DNA of 64,000 nucleotides from NCBI GenBank assembly GCA_035307765.1, contig DATGHU010000034.1, positions 253,417 to 317,416 on the forward strand. Direction: 5' to 3'. A program made the position numbers and the translations under genes. Under the pieces are notes generated by a model. That model ran no database searches. It saw nothing but the letters and a program-made list of their open reading frames with translations, and was not told the origin of the DNA. This stretch comes from a bacterium. Its GTDB lineage: Bacteria; Sysuimicrobiota; Sysuimicrobiia; Sysuimicrobiales; Segetimicrobiaceae. This document shows, piece by piece, positions 9,005-17,110 of the stretch; the stretch's first letter is position 1, and each line of letters begins with the position of its first letter.

Positions 9005-9835
9005 TCAGCCCTTCACTCCCCCCGAGAAGATGTTCAGGAGATACTTCTGGGTCAGCGCGAAAACCAGCACAGCCGGCAGGATGTAGAAGACGCTCACTGC
9101 CGTCACGAGCCCGTAGTCCGCGAAGCGCTCCTCGCTGGCGAGGCTGGCCATGAGGACCGAGAGCGTCTGGGAGTTCTGGCTCGGCAACAGCACGTAGGGG
9201 AGTAAGAATTCGTTCCATCCGCTCAGGAAGGCGAAGATCCCGAAGGCCAGGAGCCCAGGCTTGACCAGGGGCACCATAACGCGCCACCAGATCCGGAGGC
9301 GCGAGCAGCCGTCGATGAGGGCAGCCATCTCGATGTCCCACGGGACGTTGTCGAAAAACCCCTTCATGATCCAGATCCCTAGTGGCAGATCGAGCGCCAG
9401 TTTGACCAGGATGACGCCCGCCAGCCGATCGTACAACCCCAGGAACCGGAGCACCAGGAAGATCGCGATGAGCAGGGTCACGCTGGGAAACGAGTGCAGC
9501 ACCATGGTGGAGGACAAGACCACGCCCCGGCCCGCGAAGTTCAGACGCGAGAGGGCATAGGCGGCCATCGACCCGATGAGCACCTCGAGGATGCCGACGG
9601 CGAATGCGAACAGCAGCGAGTTCAGGGTCGTCGTCCAGATGCTGGCTTCGTTCGGGAGCGCCCTCCCCAGGAACCGCCAGTTCTCCAGGGTGAACCCATG
9701 CGGAACCAGGCCGGTGATGCGGACGCTGAACGATGCAACCAGCAGCCAACTGTACATCAAGATGATCGGCGCCGACAAAACCACGAGGCTCAGCATGATT
9801 CCCCAGCGTCCTCGGGGAGCGGCGGTCTCGGTCAC
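9005..9835 (-). CDS. Carbohydrate ABC transporter permease (MalG family)
   Basis: Inner-membrane permease subunit, 276 aa, with about six hydrophobic segments. The EAA loop that docks the ATPase is EMAALIDGCSRLRIWWRVMV (about residues 175-195). It pairs with the MalF-type subunit encoded just upstream: its ATG is adjacent to that gene's stop, with no spacer. Length and the N-terminal single segment followed by a periplasmic loop fit the CUT1 MalG subfamily, whose known substrates are oligosaccharides, glycerol-phosphate and similar polyols. The actual substrate is not known; the neighbouring sulfatase suggests a sulfated sugar. Confidence 0.92.
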   Translation of the reverse strand: MTETAAPRGRWGIMLSLVVLSAPIILMYSWLLVASFSVRITGLVPHGFTLENWRFLGRALPNEASIWTTTLNSLLFAFAVGILEVLIGSMAAYALSRLNFAGRGVVLSSTMVLHSFPSVTLLIAIFLVLRFLGLYDRLAGVILVKLALDLPLGIWIMKGFFDNVPWDIEMAALIDGCSRLRIWWRVMVPLVKPGLLAFGIFAFLSGWNEFLLPYVLLPSQNSQTLSVLMASLASEERFADYGLVTAVSVFYILPAVLVFALTQKYLLNIFSGGVKG

Positions 9836-10816
9836 TTAGTTCACCTCGATCTTGGGAGCCGCGACGAGTTCGCCGAAACGGAACAGCCGGAGGTAGATCG
9901 CTGAGGCCGCTAGGCCCAGCACGACCAGCACCGCAGCCAACGCCGCGCCGAGGCCGAACTGCGTGTTCCCGAAGTAGTTCGAGAGCGCCAAATGAAATGC
10001 GTACAGCGACCACACCTCGGTGGTATAGAATCCCGGGCCACCGTTCGTGGTGAGGAGGATATACTCGAACGAGGTCAGGAGGGACAGTGTTTGGTATGCC
10101 GTTACGAAGAGGATCGGCCACCGGAGACGTGGCAGGGTGATGCGCCAAACCTGCTGCCAGGGCGACGCCCCGTCCACGTCGGCGGCGAGGTACTGGTCGT
10201 GCGGGATCGCTGCGATCGCCGAGGAGAAGATAATCATCCCGAAGGACGCGCCGACGAACCCATTGAGCGCGACGATGAAGGCCCAAGGGTGGACGTTCAT
10301 CCAGTTGGCTCCCGGCACGCCGGCCCATCCCAGGATCTGGCTGAGGGTCCCGTAAGGTGGCTGGGCGGCGAACCACCGCCACATGAGGGCGTAGATGACG
10401 GACGGCGTGATCCGCGGTAGCATCCACAGGACCCGGAACACGCCGGGTGCCTGTCCCGATAGGTGCGCGGTCAGGAGGGCGAGCATGAGGGCCAGTCCGA
10501 CATTGAAGAGCGAGAGCGTGGAGAGCATGTAGATCATCGTGTTCTTCAACACGAGGACCAGCCACGGACTGTGGGTGATCTGGGCGTAGTTGCCGATGCC
10601 GATGTAGCGGTACTTGTGCAGGCCGGTGGCGACGCTCAGATTGGTAAGGCTGATGACGACGGTGAGCACGGCGGGCACGAGGAACAACAGGAGCACGACG
10701 ACGACGGCCGGCCCCAGGAAGAACGCGGGATATCCGCCGACAGCAAGGGTGCGGCGGAGGAAGGATCCCCGCGCCGCACCCCGTGCCTCGATGGCGCGCT
10801 CGGTCGGCAGGGTCAC
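9836..10816 (-). CDS. Carbohydrate ABC transporter permease (MalF family)
   Basis: Second membrane subunit of the CUT1-type importer, 326 aa, with six predicted membrane segments; the first is PAFFLGPAVVVVLLLFLVPA. The EAA loop is QYLAADVDGASPWQQVWRIT (about residues 205-225). The start is a GTG that overlaps the stop codon of the upstream binding-protein gene (GTGA), as is common in this window. It sits between the binding protein and the MalG-type subunit in the usual gene order. Confidence 0.92.
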   Translation of the reverse strand: MTLPTERAIEARGAARGSFLRRTLAVGGYPAFFLGPAVVVVLLLFLVPAVLTVVISLTNLSVATGLHKYRYIGIGNYAQITHSPWLVLVLKNTMIYMLSTLSLFNVGLALMLALLTAHLSGQAPGVFRVLWMLPRITPSVIYALMWRWFAAQPPYGTLSQILGWAGVPGANWMNVHPWAFIVALNGFVGASFGMIIFSSAIAAIPHDQYLAADVDGASPWQQVWRITLPRLRWPILFVTAYQTLSLLTSFEYILLTTNGGPGFYTTEVWSLYAFHLALSNYFGNTQFGLGAALAAVLVVLGLAASAIYLRLFRFGELVAAPKIEVN

Positions 10817-12192
10817 TGAATGACGACGTTCGTCCCCAAGTTGGTCTTCATCTGCTGGATCGCCGTCTGGACGGCCTGGTCAGGCGTCATCTGCCCGGCG
10901 ATCACCGCCGACAGGCTCTGCCAGATGGCTTGATCGTACGACCCGAAGTCCTTGTTGTTCGGGAGGAACGTAGTGAAGCCCAGCATATAGAAGGTATCCT
11001 TCGCGAACATGTCCTGCGCATACTGGGGGACCCGCGCTTCGTCCTTGAGCACCGCGAGGTGGCCGCTCGTCACCGCGTGTCTCGCGTTAAGCTGCGGGGT
11101 GGTGGCCAGGGCCAGGATGCGGGCCGCCAAGTCTGAATGCTGCGAGGCCTTGCTGATCATGTAGACCACGGGATGGCTGAGGGTGACCGGTTTGCCCCCC
11201 TGTCGTCCCGGGGGGACGAGGGCGAACCCGTAGGTCTTCCAGAGCTCATCCGCGGGCATCTTGTACTGTTTGGTCCACTGCGCCCAGCACCAAGTGCCAC
11301 ACTGGCTGAAGAACACGTCCTTTCCGACGAAGGTCTCGTGCCAGCTGTTCCAGTCGGTGCCGATGATGTCTTTCGGGGTGACTTTGTACGTGAAGACGGC
11401 GTCGTAGAAGAACTGGTATTCGTCGTGCAGCGCCTTGGAGTCGAGGAGCAGCTTCCCCTCCGCGTTCTGCATCTTCCCGCCAAACGCCTCGTAGTACATG
11501 TAGTAGTCGGGGCCATTGATCGGACGGATCCACCAGCCGTGCCCCGCAGGGACGAGCCCCTTGTCCTGCGCGTCCTTCGCCATCCGGAGAATATCATAGA
11601 GGGAAAACTGACCCGATTCGATCGCCTTCGGCAGGCCGGTGATCCTCGCCTGTGACCACCCGAGCTTGGCGAGTAGCGGCATGTTGAAATAGAGCGGGCG
11701 TGCCTCGACATCCTGAGGAATGGCGTAGATTTGCCCGTTGAACTTGGTGGCGCTCCACAGCGTCGGGATGACGTCGGAGAACTCCGGGTACTTCTTTACG
11801 TAGGCATCGAGCGGAACCACATAACCCGCCGCCGCCCAGGCGGCGATGTCCTCATGGCCGCTGCCGATGATGTCCGGGGCCTTGTCCGACTGGGCCGCAA
11901 GCACAAACCGCTGCTTGTAGGCGCCCCACGCCTCGCCTCCGCCTGTCGTGAAGGTCGCGTCCAGCTTGACCTGGATCGCAGAGCCTTCTGCCGCCAACTG
12001 CTTGTTTAGTGCGTCTACGGCACTAAGCAGGTTATCCCGTCGGTAATACGACGGTTCATCGGGGCCAATGGTCCAAGCCGTCATTTGGATTGTCTGACCA
12101 CCGGCGGCAAGTGTCAGGCCGGTATGCACGATTCCATAGGCGGCCACTAGGGTAATCAATACGAAAACCGATCCGGCGATCCGGCCTCGCAT
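10813..12192 (-). CDS. Extracellular solute-binding protein of sugar ABC transporter
   Basis: Captures the substrate outside the membrane and delivers it to the two permeases. The 459-residue protein begins with a hydrophobic signal (IAGSVFVLITLVAAYGI) and a likely Ala-type cleavage site near LTLAAGGQ; no lipobox Cys is evident, so anchoring may be by an uncleaved signal helix. The body is typical of family 1 binding proteins (domain-swap region YFNMPLLAKLGW, then C-terminal helices). A good ribosome binding site (GAGGGGG) lies about 9 bp before ATG. It is the first gene of the minus-strand operon that runs to 5726, so regulation of the whole block probably acts just upstream (12193-12300). 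Confidence 0.9.
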   Translation of the reverse strand: MRGRIAGSVFVLITLVAAYGIVHTGLTLAAGGQTIQMTAWTIGPDEPSYYRRDNLLSAVDALNKQLAAEGSAIQVKLDATFTTGGGEAWGAYKQRFVLAAQSDKAPDIIGSGHEDIAAWAAAGYVVPLDAYVKKYPEFSDVIPTLWSATKFNGQIYAIPQDVEARPLYFNMPLLAKLGWSQARITGLPKAIESGQFSLYDILRMAKDAQDKGLVPAGHGWWIRPINGPDYYMYYEAFGGKMQNAEGKLLLDSKALHDEYQFFYDAVFTYKVTPKDIIGTDWNSWHETFVGKDVFFSQCGTWCWAQWTKQYKMPADELWKTYGFALVPPGRQGGKPVTLSHPVVYMISKASQHSDLAARILALATTPQLNARHAVTSGHLAVLKDEARVPQYAQDMFAKDTFYMLGFTTFLPNNKDFGSYDQAIWQSLSAVIAGQMTPDQAVQTAIQQMKTNLGTNVVIQ

Positions 12193-12806
12193 GTCACACG
12201 ACCCCCTCTCGAGCGCAAGGATCTATAGAATTGAGATTCGTATTTTGGGTTCTTTAGTTACGCTCAGTATACACCTGACAATCCTTCATTTAGAAGGTTC
12301 CACCCGATTCGGGATTCGTTTACTTGATGCAGGTAACCTCCTGATGCCAACGTTTAGGCATCGCCGGGAGGTCAATCTTGAGAGGGCTGCTATGTTGAAT
12401 TCAGCGTGGAGTGTGTGCTTAGGACGCTATCTGCGGTTCGCGCTAATCGAAATGTGGTACCAATCGGCTAGCGCAAAGGGAAGTGAGAGGTCTTATCAGG
12501 CCCTGACCCGGCTCTGCAGGACCTTATCGGGCAGGAGTCAGCATCCCCTCGCTTTTAGGGGGTGATCGCCCGACGCACGCCCGAACAAGTGTTAACCTAG
12601 CCCTCAAACTGAATTTGCCGTCATAACCGTACGTCGAGGTGCTGGCAGGGGGGGCGGGGGTACCATGCCGCCGTTCCTTTGGGGACGCTGCCCATGCCTA
12701 ACGACGGTGCTTCGCCCGCTTCATGTTCTGCCAGCGCCCCAGGACGGGCGCGATGGTCAGGACGCCATCAACGGGACCACACTGCCTCGCCGTTACGTGC
12801 CCGTTT
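12193..12806. other. Long intergenic region in the element, likely promoter of the ABC-sulfatase operon
   Basis: No convincing gene is seen in these 614 bases; the open frames on both strands lack coding character and ribosome binding sites. The first 120 bases are clearly more AT-rich than the surroundings. On the minus strand they contain TATACT (12266-12271), a good -10 hexamer, but the -35 region is poor, so an activator may be needed. Confidence 0.45.
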
Positions 12807-13016
12807 CTAGGAGGACGGGGACTCGGTTTTGCTCTTCGACTGCGACTTCGGTCGTCGCCGCGGACGCTTCGCCAGTGACTTAGGCGGATTGATCGACGCA
12901 ACATAGGCCTCATGCCCTGCTTTCCTGAGACGGTCGGTAATCCCCCACGCCACGTGCGCGGCATTGGTGAAGCCGCGTTCCTTGATTATCAGGATGAGAT
13001 GAGCCTGGAAGGTCAT
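12807..13016 (-). CDS. Small basic protein, hypothetical
   Basis: A 69-residue protein starting at the ATG preceded by AAGGGGGAG (5-6 bp away). The first 50 residues (TFQAHLILIIKERGFTNAAH and on) look like a folded alpha/beta module, and the tail is a lysine/arginine-rich stretch (KRPRRRPKSQSKSK) typical of nucleic-acid-binding proteins. It resembles no family I can name. A longer version starting at 13070 is open but has no better ribosome binding site. Confidence 0.55.
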   Translation of the reverse strand: MTFQAHLILIIKERGFTNAAHVAWGITDRLRKAGHEAYVASINPPKSLAKRPRRRPKSQSKSKTESPSS

Positions 13017-13082
13017 GCGAACTCCCCCTTCTCGTGCGCCGCTGCCCACACACAAACCGGCTGTCGTCACGCCGCCGGCTAC

Positions 13083-13259
13083 TCACGCCTGACGAGAACG
13101 CTGACTCTTCCTCTTGCCTTTCGCCTTTGCCCATCGCGCCAGCACCGCACGACGGGCAGCCTCGCTGCGCTCCTCTTTCGTTGCCCGCTGGTGACGAACC
13201 AGAGCGGCGTGGCGAGCGATCTTCGATCGCTGCTCGGACGAGAGCTTCCGAAGTCGCAT
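13083..13259 (-). CDS. Small basic protein with AxxR repeats, hypothetical
   Basis: 58 residues, very rich in Arg, Lys and Ala (SSEQRSKIARHAALVRHQ, then ERSEAARRAVLARWAKAKGK), forming two similar amphipathic helices. Short proteins of this look are common on phages and plasmids and probably bind nucleic acid. ATG at 13259 is preceded by AAGGGCGCAAGG. The frame is open upstream to 13397, but that part overlaps the recombinase promoter region and has no coding character. Confidence 0.5.
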   Translation of the reverse strand: MRLRKLSSEQRSKIARHAALVRHQRATKEERSEAARRAVLARWAKAKGKRKSQRSRQA

Positions 13260-13395
13260 CCTTGCGCCCTTGCGACCGTACGCGGAGAAATCCGGTGGGA
13301 TCGCCACACACACGAGTATATCACCCTGAGCACGTATTGACCACGAAGGGGCTGAGCACGTATACTCGTGACGAGGCCTTTTTCGAGGTGTGCCC

Positions 13396-14016
13396 ATGCG
13401 TGTTGCCCTGTACGCGAGAGTGAGTACCTCCGATAAGGATCAGAACCCGACCACGCAGCTGCTCCCACTTCGGGAGTTCGCGGCGGCGCAGGGATGGACG
13501 CTGGCCGGCGAGTTCGTAGACCGCGCCTCTGCCACCGACCTCCGCGGCCGGACCCAATGGCAGGCGGTGCTCCAAGCCGCCTCGAGGCGCAAGACCGATC
13601 TCGTCCTCGTGTGGAAACTCGACCGGGCCTTCCGGAGTGTCCTCCACGCCAGCACGACGCTCGAGGACCTGCGCCGGTGGGGCATCGGCCTCCGCTCCTA
13701 CACCGAGCCGTGGGCGGATACGACGTCCCCGCAGGGCGAGCTCGTGTTCAACCTCCTCGCCACGTTCGCGCAGTTTGAGCGGTCACTGATTGCTGAGCGG
13801 GTCAGGGCGGGAATGGCGAGGGCGAAGCAGCAGGGCAAGCGCCTGGGACGGCCTCGAGCCGTGAACGGGGAATGGACGCGGGTTCAGCCATTGATCGAGA
13901 ACGGCACGATGAGCCGGCGCAAAGCGGCTCGGGTCCTAGGCGTCGGCCGCAGCACGGTCGGTCGGCTGCTGGCCCAAAAAGGTAACGTAAACGACACCTC
14001 GAAGGCCCTTGTCTAG
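13396..14016 (+). CDS. Serine recombinase (resolvase/invertase family)
   Basis: Cuts and rejoins DNA through a serine nucleophile. The N-terminal catalytic domain has YARVSTSDKDQN (nucleophile Ser about residue 10) and the conserved arginine region (DLRGRTQWQAVLQAASRRKT, then VWKLDRAFRS). FERSLIAERVRAGMARAK is the long dimer helix, and GTMSRRKAARVLGVGRSTVG is a C-terminal helix-turn-helix. At 206 aa it is a small resolvase/invertase type, not a large integrase. ATG 13396 lies 7 bp after CGAGG; the in-frame GTG at 13390 has worse spacing. It may resolve multimers of the element or invert a segment; no crossover sites were identified. Confidence 0.92.
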   Translation: MRVALYARVSTSDKDQNPTTQLLPLREFAAAQGWTLAGEFVDRASATDLRGRTQWQAVLQAASRRKTDLVLVWKLDRAFRSVLHASTTLEDLRRWGIGLRSYTEPWADTTSPQGELVFNLLATFAQFERSLIAERVRAGMARAKQQGKRLGRPRAVNGEWTRVQPLIENGTMSRRKAARVLGVGRSTVGRLLAQKGNVNDTSKALV

Positions 14017-14099
14017 CAAGGTGTTCGATGCTAGCAAAGGGCGTCCCGAAAAGATCTCTTTGTGGGCCATGGTGGTCGTTGTGGCAAGGGATGTGGAAC

Positions 14100-14777
14100 A
14101 TGCCAAGGGTTGCATTTGCGGTCATCTTGGTGCTTCTGCTTGCCCCTCAGCTTGCCTTTAACCCGATTGCACATCCTCGGGATGCACTAGCAGCACCAGC
14201 AACTTGCCTGGTCTCAGAAGCTGCTCCCGCAGTGCTGATTGAGGGACCACCCCCATATGGAATTGTCTACACGCCTGACACAAGTTCATGCCTGATCTCT
14301 CCCGGCAAAGGTATCGGTCATGTCAGGCTTGGGGGATCGATTAAACGTGCCTTGTCCTACCTGGGCCCCGCCAAAGCGGCTTCACCGGATCCGGATGGAG
14401 GGGGTAATAGGTGGCTGTGGTTCGAACCCCCCGAGAACTCAGGCATTGGGGCCTTCGTCTCGCCAAACGGCATCATAGAGCGGATGTGGGCGCAGAACGA
14501 CACCCGGTACGTTACGCAGGGGGGACTCCATATCGGCTACACCGAGGCGCAGGTCCGGTCGATTCTGGGGGCACCGGATCAGACAGTCGACACGCAGATC
14601 AAGACGCGGGAGTTACTGTATGACATCCTAGGGTTGTGGTTCATCATTCAGCTCGATGAGCGATTCGCCTTCTTCAACCACGTGTTCGACATTGGCGTGA
14701 TGCGCCCGGCCGCCAACCTGTTCGAGTTCTATCTCTTAGGCCCGTGTCGCTATTTAAGAAACGTTCCCTGTACCTGA
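14100..14777 (+). CDS. Exported protein of unknown function
   Basis: The chosen start gives a clean signal peptide (PRVAFAVILVLLLAPQLAF) and ATG 14100 is 9 bp after AAGGG, whereas the earlier in-frame ATG at 14091 touches it. The mature part contains two related halves with the pattern of a small repeat: VRLGGSIKRALSYLGPA and LHIGYTEAQVRSILGAP. This is reminiscent of SmpA/BamE-like or BLIP-like modules but not close enough to name. Four Cys residues could form disulfides outside the cell. It follows the recombinase on the same strand. Confidence 0.62.
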   Translation: MPRVAFAVILVLLLAPQLAFNPIAHPRDALAAPATCLVSEAAPAVLIEGPPPYGIVYTPDTSSCLISPGKGIGHVRLGGSIKRALSYLGPAKAASPDPDGGGNRWLWFEPPENSGIGAFVSPNGIIERMWAQNDTRYVTQGGLHIGYTEAQVRSILGAPDQTVDTQIKTRELLYDILGLWFIIQLDERFAFFNHVFDIGVMRPAANLFEFYLLGPCRYLRNVPCT

Positions 14778-14786
14778 GCGACGGTT

Positions 14787-14941
14787 GTGGGGGCAAATGT
14801 CAGCGCAGCCTTGAGAGACGTTACCGATCGGCAAGCGCAGGTGCTCGCTGTGCTCCAGACCCACTATCAACAGACAGGGGTTCCGCCGAGCCTTCGGGAG
14901 ACGGCCGCAGCCCTACAGGTATCTCCTGCCACGGTCCACAC
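14787..14941 (+). pseudogene. LexA-like N-terminal domain fragment
   Basis: Starting from GTG 14787 the frame encodes VTDRQAQVLAVLQTHYQQTG then PPSLRETAAALQVSPATVH, which matches the winged-helix DNA-binding domain of LexA repressors nearly residue for residue. After ATVH the similarity ends abruptly, and no linker or S24 peptidase domain follows. The fragment alone is not a functional repressor. The cut point coincides with the end of a gene-like reading frame on the opposite strand. Confidence 0.75.
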
Positions 14942-15300
14942 CCGACCCGGGCCCACTTCATCAGATCCCGACCGCTCATGCCCCCCATCGCCAGGAGCAG
15001 CACCATCGACTGAGTGACCTCGCCAAGCGGGAGCCGCGAACCCCCGTCCCCGTTCGGGGCGTGCCGGATGGTCACCACCTGGGCCCTCCGGTAACACGCC
15101 CCGTCCGCTTCGATGATCCCGCTCGAGGTATCGCAGAACCCCGTAATCAGCGCTGTCGTGCTTCCCACCCGAACCACCGCTACGACCCGCAGGTGGAACC
15201 CTGGCAGGGCAAATTGCACGATTGAGCCCCCCGGTTGAGGCGGTTTGGAGCAGATTGCCCATTGTGGAGGAGTATATTCCTGCCGGCTGAGTGACCGCAA
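14942..15300 (-). CDS. Hypothetical protein, probably 3'-truncated
   Basis: This frame reads as a plausible beta-rich protein (FHLRVVAVVRVGSTTALITG, then GEVTQSMVLLLAMGGMSGRD). It runs on through the LexA-like fragment to 14821, but there it merely mirrors the other strand. A GTG at about 15222 is an alternative start. The family is not recognised. Its true C terminus was probably lost at about 14941, where the convergent LexA-like gene is also cut. Confidence 0.4.
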
Positions 15301-15400
15301 CAGATGGTACCTTCCCAGCCGCCCCGAAACGCCCCGCTACGCCTTGATAAACGCCCCTCAACCGCTCCGACCAAGGGCCCGAGAGGATCTTGACAACCGC

Positions 15401-15727
15401 TTATGCGAGCCTATGTTTCTGGGCCAATCTGCGGGCTACGGAACGGATGCGGGAATCGCGGCTCTCGAGGTTCTGGCGGATGAGGGAACGGGCGAGTTCG
15501 GCCTCCCGGTCACGGAGCGGTTGGAGCATCGTCTGGGTCTGGGCTCGGGCCGCTTCCCGCTCCCTGCGGCGTCTAGCGCGAACGGCCCGCATCACGCATC
15601 GATGGGAGCAGAACCGACGGGAGGCGCGTGTCGCGAAGATGGGGGTGCGGCAGACCGCGCACCAGCGCGGAGGGAGTACCTTGCGGGATGACCGGGGGGA
15701 CGCACTAGGACGACCACTTTGGGCCAT
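15401..15727 (-). CDS. Small zinc-ribbon-like basic protein
   Basis: 108 residues with CAVC and, 14 residues on, CSHRC, i.e. a C-x2-C...C-x3-C arrangement (about residues 23-44) that probably binds zinc. A long Arg/Glu-rich helix follows (RARRRREREAARAQTQ and on), likely a coiled coil. Proteins of this type are frequent on mobile DNA and may bind nucleic acid. It is the last of a minus-strand run that includes 15775-16604. Confidence 0.55.
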   Translation of the reverse strand: MAQSGRPSASPRSSRKVLPPRWCAVCRTPIFATRASRRFCSHRCVMRAVRARRRREREAARAQTQTMLQPLRDREAELARSLIRQNLESRDSRIRSVARRLAQKHRLA

Positions 15728-15774
15728 TTCCCCCGCGTCGGCGCAGCGCTTGGGATCAACGAGGACCCGAGAGG

Positions 15775-16269
15775 TTATTCGGATACCTCCCCACGGCCCT
15801 CAGAATCGATTCTCGCCGCATGAGGCACCCTCCGAGGGGCGTCAAGCGAGCGGGACGGGGGCGACACGTCCACTACGGGCTTGCTCAGGGGCCTGACCGG
15901 ACCTTCTGGCAACCGCGAGGGGTCGATGCCGCCGGTTAGGACGACGGTAACATGGGAATTGGTGGGCATCACGGCCTGTGGCTTTCCGAGCAGACGGTCA
16001 TCGAGCGTCTCCACGACTTTAAGCGCCAGTGCCTGGACAGATAGCCGATCATCGGTCTGCGCTCGCTGGAGGAAGCGACCTCGGATCGCATAACCGCGCA
16101 CCGCATGTCGCCGCTGAAGGACCGCTGCAAGATCAGGGCTCCACCAGGATTCTTGCTTTTTGGTCAGGGGTCGGCCAAGCTGGGTACTCCGCTCGATGGA
16201 GGCGGCCTGAATCTCCGCCAAGGCGAGCCGATCCACCCCCGCCAGTCGCTTCGGTTTACGCTTCGTCAT
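15775..16269 (-). CDS. Hypothetical element protein
   Basis: 164 residues, basic N terminus (TKRKPKRLAGVDRLALAEIQ), helical middle, Pro/Ser-rich C terminus. Its ATG overlaps the stop codon of the upstream gene (ATGA, 16266-16269), so the two are cotranslated. It is not recognised; size and composition are similar to small accessory proteins of phages, but there is no motif to support a specific role. Confidence 0.55.
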   Translation of the reverse strand: MTKRKPKRLAGVDRLALAEIQAASIERSTQLGRPLTKKQESWWSPDLAAVLQRRHAVRGYAIRGRFLQRAQTDDRLSVQALALKVVETLDDRLLGKPQAVMPTNSHVTVVLTGGIDPSRLPEGPVRPLSKPVVDVSPPSRSLDAPRRVPHAARIDSEGRGEVSE

Positions 16270-16604
16270 GTTCGGGGGCTCCCCGATTTGCCATTATCCA
16301 TCAAGGACAAGAGCATGGTAAAGACGGCCCGCATTCCTCGAAACCACCACTCCTGCTCCTCTACGAGATTCGCCGGCGGATCCGGGAACTCGAGATAGAA
16401 AGGCGAAAACGTGCGTGTTTCTCCGAGCACGCCGAGGATCGCCATCACTCCGCGCTCGAAAGTGAATATGTCTTCTGCACCCACAGCCAGACGCGCCGCA
16501 TCTGCGGCTCGCTTCCCGACTTCATCCCACTCGCGCAGCTCAGACTTAGGTCTATTCCCCAAGACAATCAGGTCTACCGCATCCGACCAGCGCCCATTGG
16601 CCAC
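16266..16604 (-). CDS. Hypothetical element protein
   Basis: 112 residues, mostly helical, mildly acidic, with clusters of aromatic residues (FYLEFPDPPANLVEEQEWWF). GTG start preceded by GAGGTG 6 bp away. It is the first gene of the minus-strand pair that overlaps by 4 bp and lies about 230 bp inside the right attachment site. No family recognised. Confidence 0.55.
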   Translation of the reverse strand: MANGRWSDAVDLIVLGNRPKSELREWDEVGKRAADAARLAVGAEDIFTFERGVMAILGVLGETRTFSPFYLEFPDPPANLVEEQEWWFRGMRAVFTMLLSLMDNGKSGSPRT

Positions 16605-16836
16605 CTCGTCACCTCAGCACCGTGTGGCATTCCCGAGAGAGATTCGCCACGCCCATCGTCAATCCAGCACCCCGAGAGAAGGGACCTGCGGGGAGGCATC
16701 CTCCCTCCGCGACAAGCATGCTTGCCGGGACTCTCCAACAAGTGCAAAATGAGTGCAAGCGGGGCGGCCGTTACTTTAGGGATCATCGCGCGGGGGCTTG
16801 TTTTCCTTGGGTTCTGGCAGGTCGGGGGGTTCAGGG

Positions 16837-16867
16837 AACGCGAGTTCGAATCTCGCTGGGGGCACCA
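16837..16867 (+). repeat. attR: 31-bp copy of the tRNA-Glu 3' end
   Basis: Identical to 5272-5302. Upstream sequence does not form a tRNA, so this is only the 3' fragment left at the far end of the inserted element. The stretch 16605-16836 before it holds no gene I can support. Confidence 0.93.
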
Positions 16868-17110
16868 GACACCGAAATCCCAAGCGTCCCAGTCGAGATT
16901 ACCGAGCAGGTATCCGTAAAGGAAGCCGATGTCCGCGGCGCGATCGAGTCGTTTCTCCTCAACCAACTACGGCCAACTATTCCGAGTGCACCCTGCAGAC
17001 TTGCAAAGCGGGCCGGCACGGGCTCATCCGTACGATCGGCTACGGAAGCACCGCACCTCGCCGATGTCAAGGCGTTGATTGATCACACGGCTCTATGCGT
17101 ACGGCGGCGA
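16868..17110. other. Region right of the element without a recognisable gene
   Basis: Open frames exist on both strands but none has a ribosome binding site or a family resemblance. Some derive from translating the tRNA fragment. This is probably the ancestral flank of the tRNA-Glu gene, somewhat degraded. Confidence 0.4.

Larger units (their letters stand above)
5272..16867. mobile_element. Integrative element (11.6 kb) inserted in tRNA-Glu
   Basis: Bounded by identical 31-bp copies of the tRNA-Glu 3' end. A tyrosine-integrase remnant lies immediately inside the left end, in the usual position and orientation (pointing at the tRNA). The left half holds one six-gene minus-strand block (unknown gene, sulfatase, ABC importer). 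The right half holds a serine recombinase, a LexA-like fragment and small basic or unknown genes typical of mobile DNA. No conjugation, replication or capsid genes are recognisable, so this may be a genomic island or a decayed element. The integrase is broken, so excision would need help in trans or the internal serine recombinase. Confidence 0.88.

Noticed and set aside
12191-12565. 124-codon plus-strand open frame in the element
   Set aside because: No ribosome binding site, no motifs and it covers the AT-rich promoter side of the ABC operon.
16790-16867. Possible second tRNA at attR
   Set aside because: Only the T arm and 3' acceptor half are present; upstream bases do not pair with them.
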